Part shown: positions 6,528 to 7,394 of the stretch, in pieces
Position numbering within the stretch: position 1 is the first letter of the stretch
Layout: every line of letters starts with the position of its first letter
NCBI GenBank assembly: GCA_023398855.1
Contig: JAEWRS010000560.1
Span: forward strand, 1-7,394
DNA: 7,394 nucleotides
Reading direction: 5' to 3'
From: Bacillota bacterium
Lineage (GTDB): Bacteria; Bacillota; Clostridia; Lachnospirales; Lachnospiraceae
Notes under the pieces: generated by a model
Told to the model about the DNA's origin: nothing
Seen by the model: only the letters and a program-made list of their open reading frames with translations
Databases searched by the model: none
Made by a program: the position numbers and the translations under genes

Positions 6528-7394
6528 TATCAATCATCGTTTCCATACCCGGGTCATTGCCAATATATTTTACAGTGCCATTGTAACGGTTCTGATCGAG
6601 ATATTTTTGGTAACCAACGTATCGCTGATTGCATCTTATATGAGGGGCACTCAAAAGGACAATGCGTTCCTTGAGATGCTCACCTCTTTTGATGTGGTGG
6701 TGATAATTATCTATGTTGTTTTTGGAATTGGCATATTCGCAGTGACGTTTCTCCTGCTTCAGGAAAAATCCATGCGTTACATCGGAAGAATCTCCGATGC
6801 CATGCAGAGGATTTCTGAAGGAGATTTAAATATAACAGTGGATCTTGAAGGGGATGATGAGTTCTCCGTCATGGCAGCCAGTTTAAACAAGATGGTTGGA
6901 GATTTAAGAGATTTAATGGATAAAGAGCGGGAAGCAGAGCGGACAAAGAATGAATTGATTACCAATATTGCCCATGACCTGCGAACACCGCTTACTTCCA
7001 TCATCGGTTACCTGGAGCTCTTATCCAAAGATGGAGTCATTGACCAGGAACTGCAGAAAAAGTACATAGGGATTGCATACGTAAAGACAAAACGGCTGGA
7101 AAAGCTGATTGAAGATCTGTTTGGATTTACCAAGCTTAATTACGGAAAGATTTCAATGAACGTTTCAAAAGTGGATGTTATAAAACTTTTAAGTCAGCTG
7201 CTGGAGGAGTTTTATCCCAGTTTTATGGATAAGAACCTTTCCTATGAGCTGCAAAGCAATGTCCCCGTCCAGATCGTTTCAGCAGACGCCAATCTTCTGG
7301 CCCGTCTGTTTGATAATCTCATTAATAATGCAATCAAATACGGAGCAGATGGAAAGCGGATCCTGGTAAAGGTACATGGCAGCGAAGGCCTTGT
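6517..7394 (+). CDS. VanS-like sensor histidine kinase, 3'-truncated by the window edge
   Basis: This is the membrane sensor partner of the preceding regulator, with 292 residues visible. The chosen start is TTG 6517, overlapping the regulator's last 11 bases. The first in-frame ATG (6640) would remove transmembrane segment 1, and the ATG at 6524 is in a frame that stops after 20 codons. After a basic N terminus (KNDINHRFHTR) come TM1 (about 13-40), a short extracytoplasmic loop (about 42-59) and TM2 (60-81). A HAMP linker follows (about 82-135, SEGDLNITVDLEGDDEF), then a HisKA domain with phospho-acceptor H153 in NIAHDLRTPLTS. Last is the start of the HATPase domain, with N box NLINNAIKY (N267 and N270/N271). 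The sequence ends before the G boxes. With only about 18 residues outside the membrane, there is no separate ligand-binding domain; the signal may be sensed in or at the membrane. The start codon is less certain than the identity. Confidence 0.92.
   Translation, partial: MKNDINHRFHTRVIANIFYSAIVTVLIEIFLVTNVSLIASYMRGTQKDNAFLEMLTSFDVVVIIIYVVFGIGIFAVTFLLLQEKSMRYIGRISDAMQRISEGDLNITVDLEGDDEFSVMAASLNKMVGDLRDLMDKEREAERTKNELITNIAHDLRTPLTSIIGYLELLSKDGVIDQELQKKYIGIAYVKTKRLEKLIEDLFGFTKLNYGKISMNVSKVDVIKLLSQLLEEFYPSFMDKNLSYELQSNVPVQIVSADANLLARLFDNLINNAIKYGADGKRILVKVHGSEGL

Noticed and set aside
6524..6586. ATG overlapping the response-regulator stop (ATGA) as the kinase start
   Set aside because: That frame encodes 20 residues and then meets TAA; the kinase domains are in a different frame.
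575..7004. Minus-strand open frames of 67-123 codons lying across the coding genes
   Set aside because: Each lies antisense to, or largely within, a strongly supported + strand gene, shows no recognisable domain, and looks like a shadow of its codon usage.

Overview
The window is a contiguous stretch of ordinary, gene-dense chromosome. It is moderate in GC, every complete gene lies on the + strand, and most genes have strong AGGAGG-type ribosome binding sites. Protein style and gene content suggest an anaerobic Firmicute of the Clostridia, most likely Lachnospiraceae in the Lacrimispora / [Clostridium] saccharolyticum neighbourhood. That placement is an inference from remembered family resemblance; no search was run. 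There is no sign of an insertion sequence, phage, CRISPR array, tRNA or rRNA.

Layout. Positions 1-458 are the 3' end of pheA (prephenate dehydratase, with its C-terminal ACT domain). Positions 459-588 are an intergenic leader with two tandem hairpins whose loops are complementary to each other. Positions 589-5636 are a three-gene cluster: a DUF815-type AAA+ ATPase, a Ppx/GppA-family protein with many altered signature residues, and a canonical polyphosphate kinase (PPK1). The last two overlap by one base (TGATG). Positions 5637-5819 are a regulatory gap with an extended -10 promoter, an 11-bp direct repeat in place of a -35 box, and a structured leader. Positions 5820-7394 are a VanR/VanS-like two-component system. 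Its response regulator is complete; its histidine kinase probably starts at a TTG codon and runs off the right edge.

How the genes fit together. PPK1 makes inorganic polyphosphate from ATP, and Ppx/GppA proteins normally degrade polyphosphate or pppGpp, so ppx and ppk1 form a polyphosphate module. The DUF815 ATPase sits 45 bp upstream in the same orientation and is probably co-transcribed. That makes a role linked to polyphosphate or energy stress a reasonable hypothesis, but nothing in the sequence proves it. The two-component system has its own promoter and no van resistance genes beside it within the window, so its targets are unknown.

The best leads are the pair of hairpins with complementary loops ahead of the DUF815 operon, the altered Ppx next to an intact PPK1, and the association of DUF815 with polyphosphate genes. 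I did not find convincing evidence of a wholly new system.
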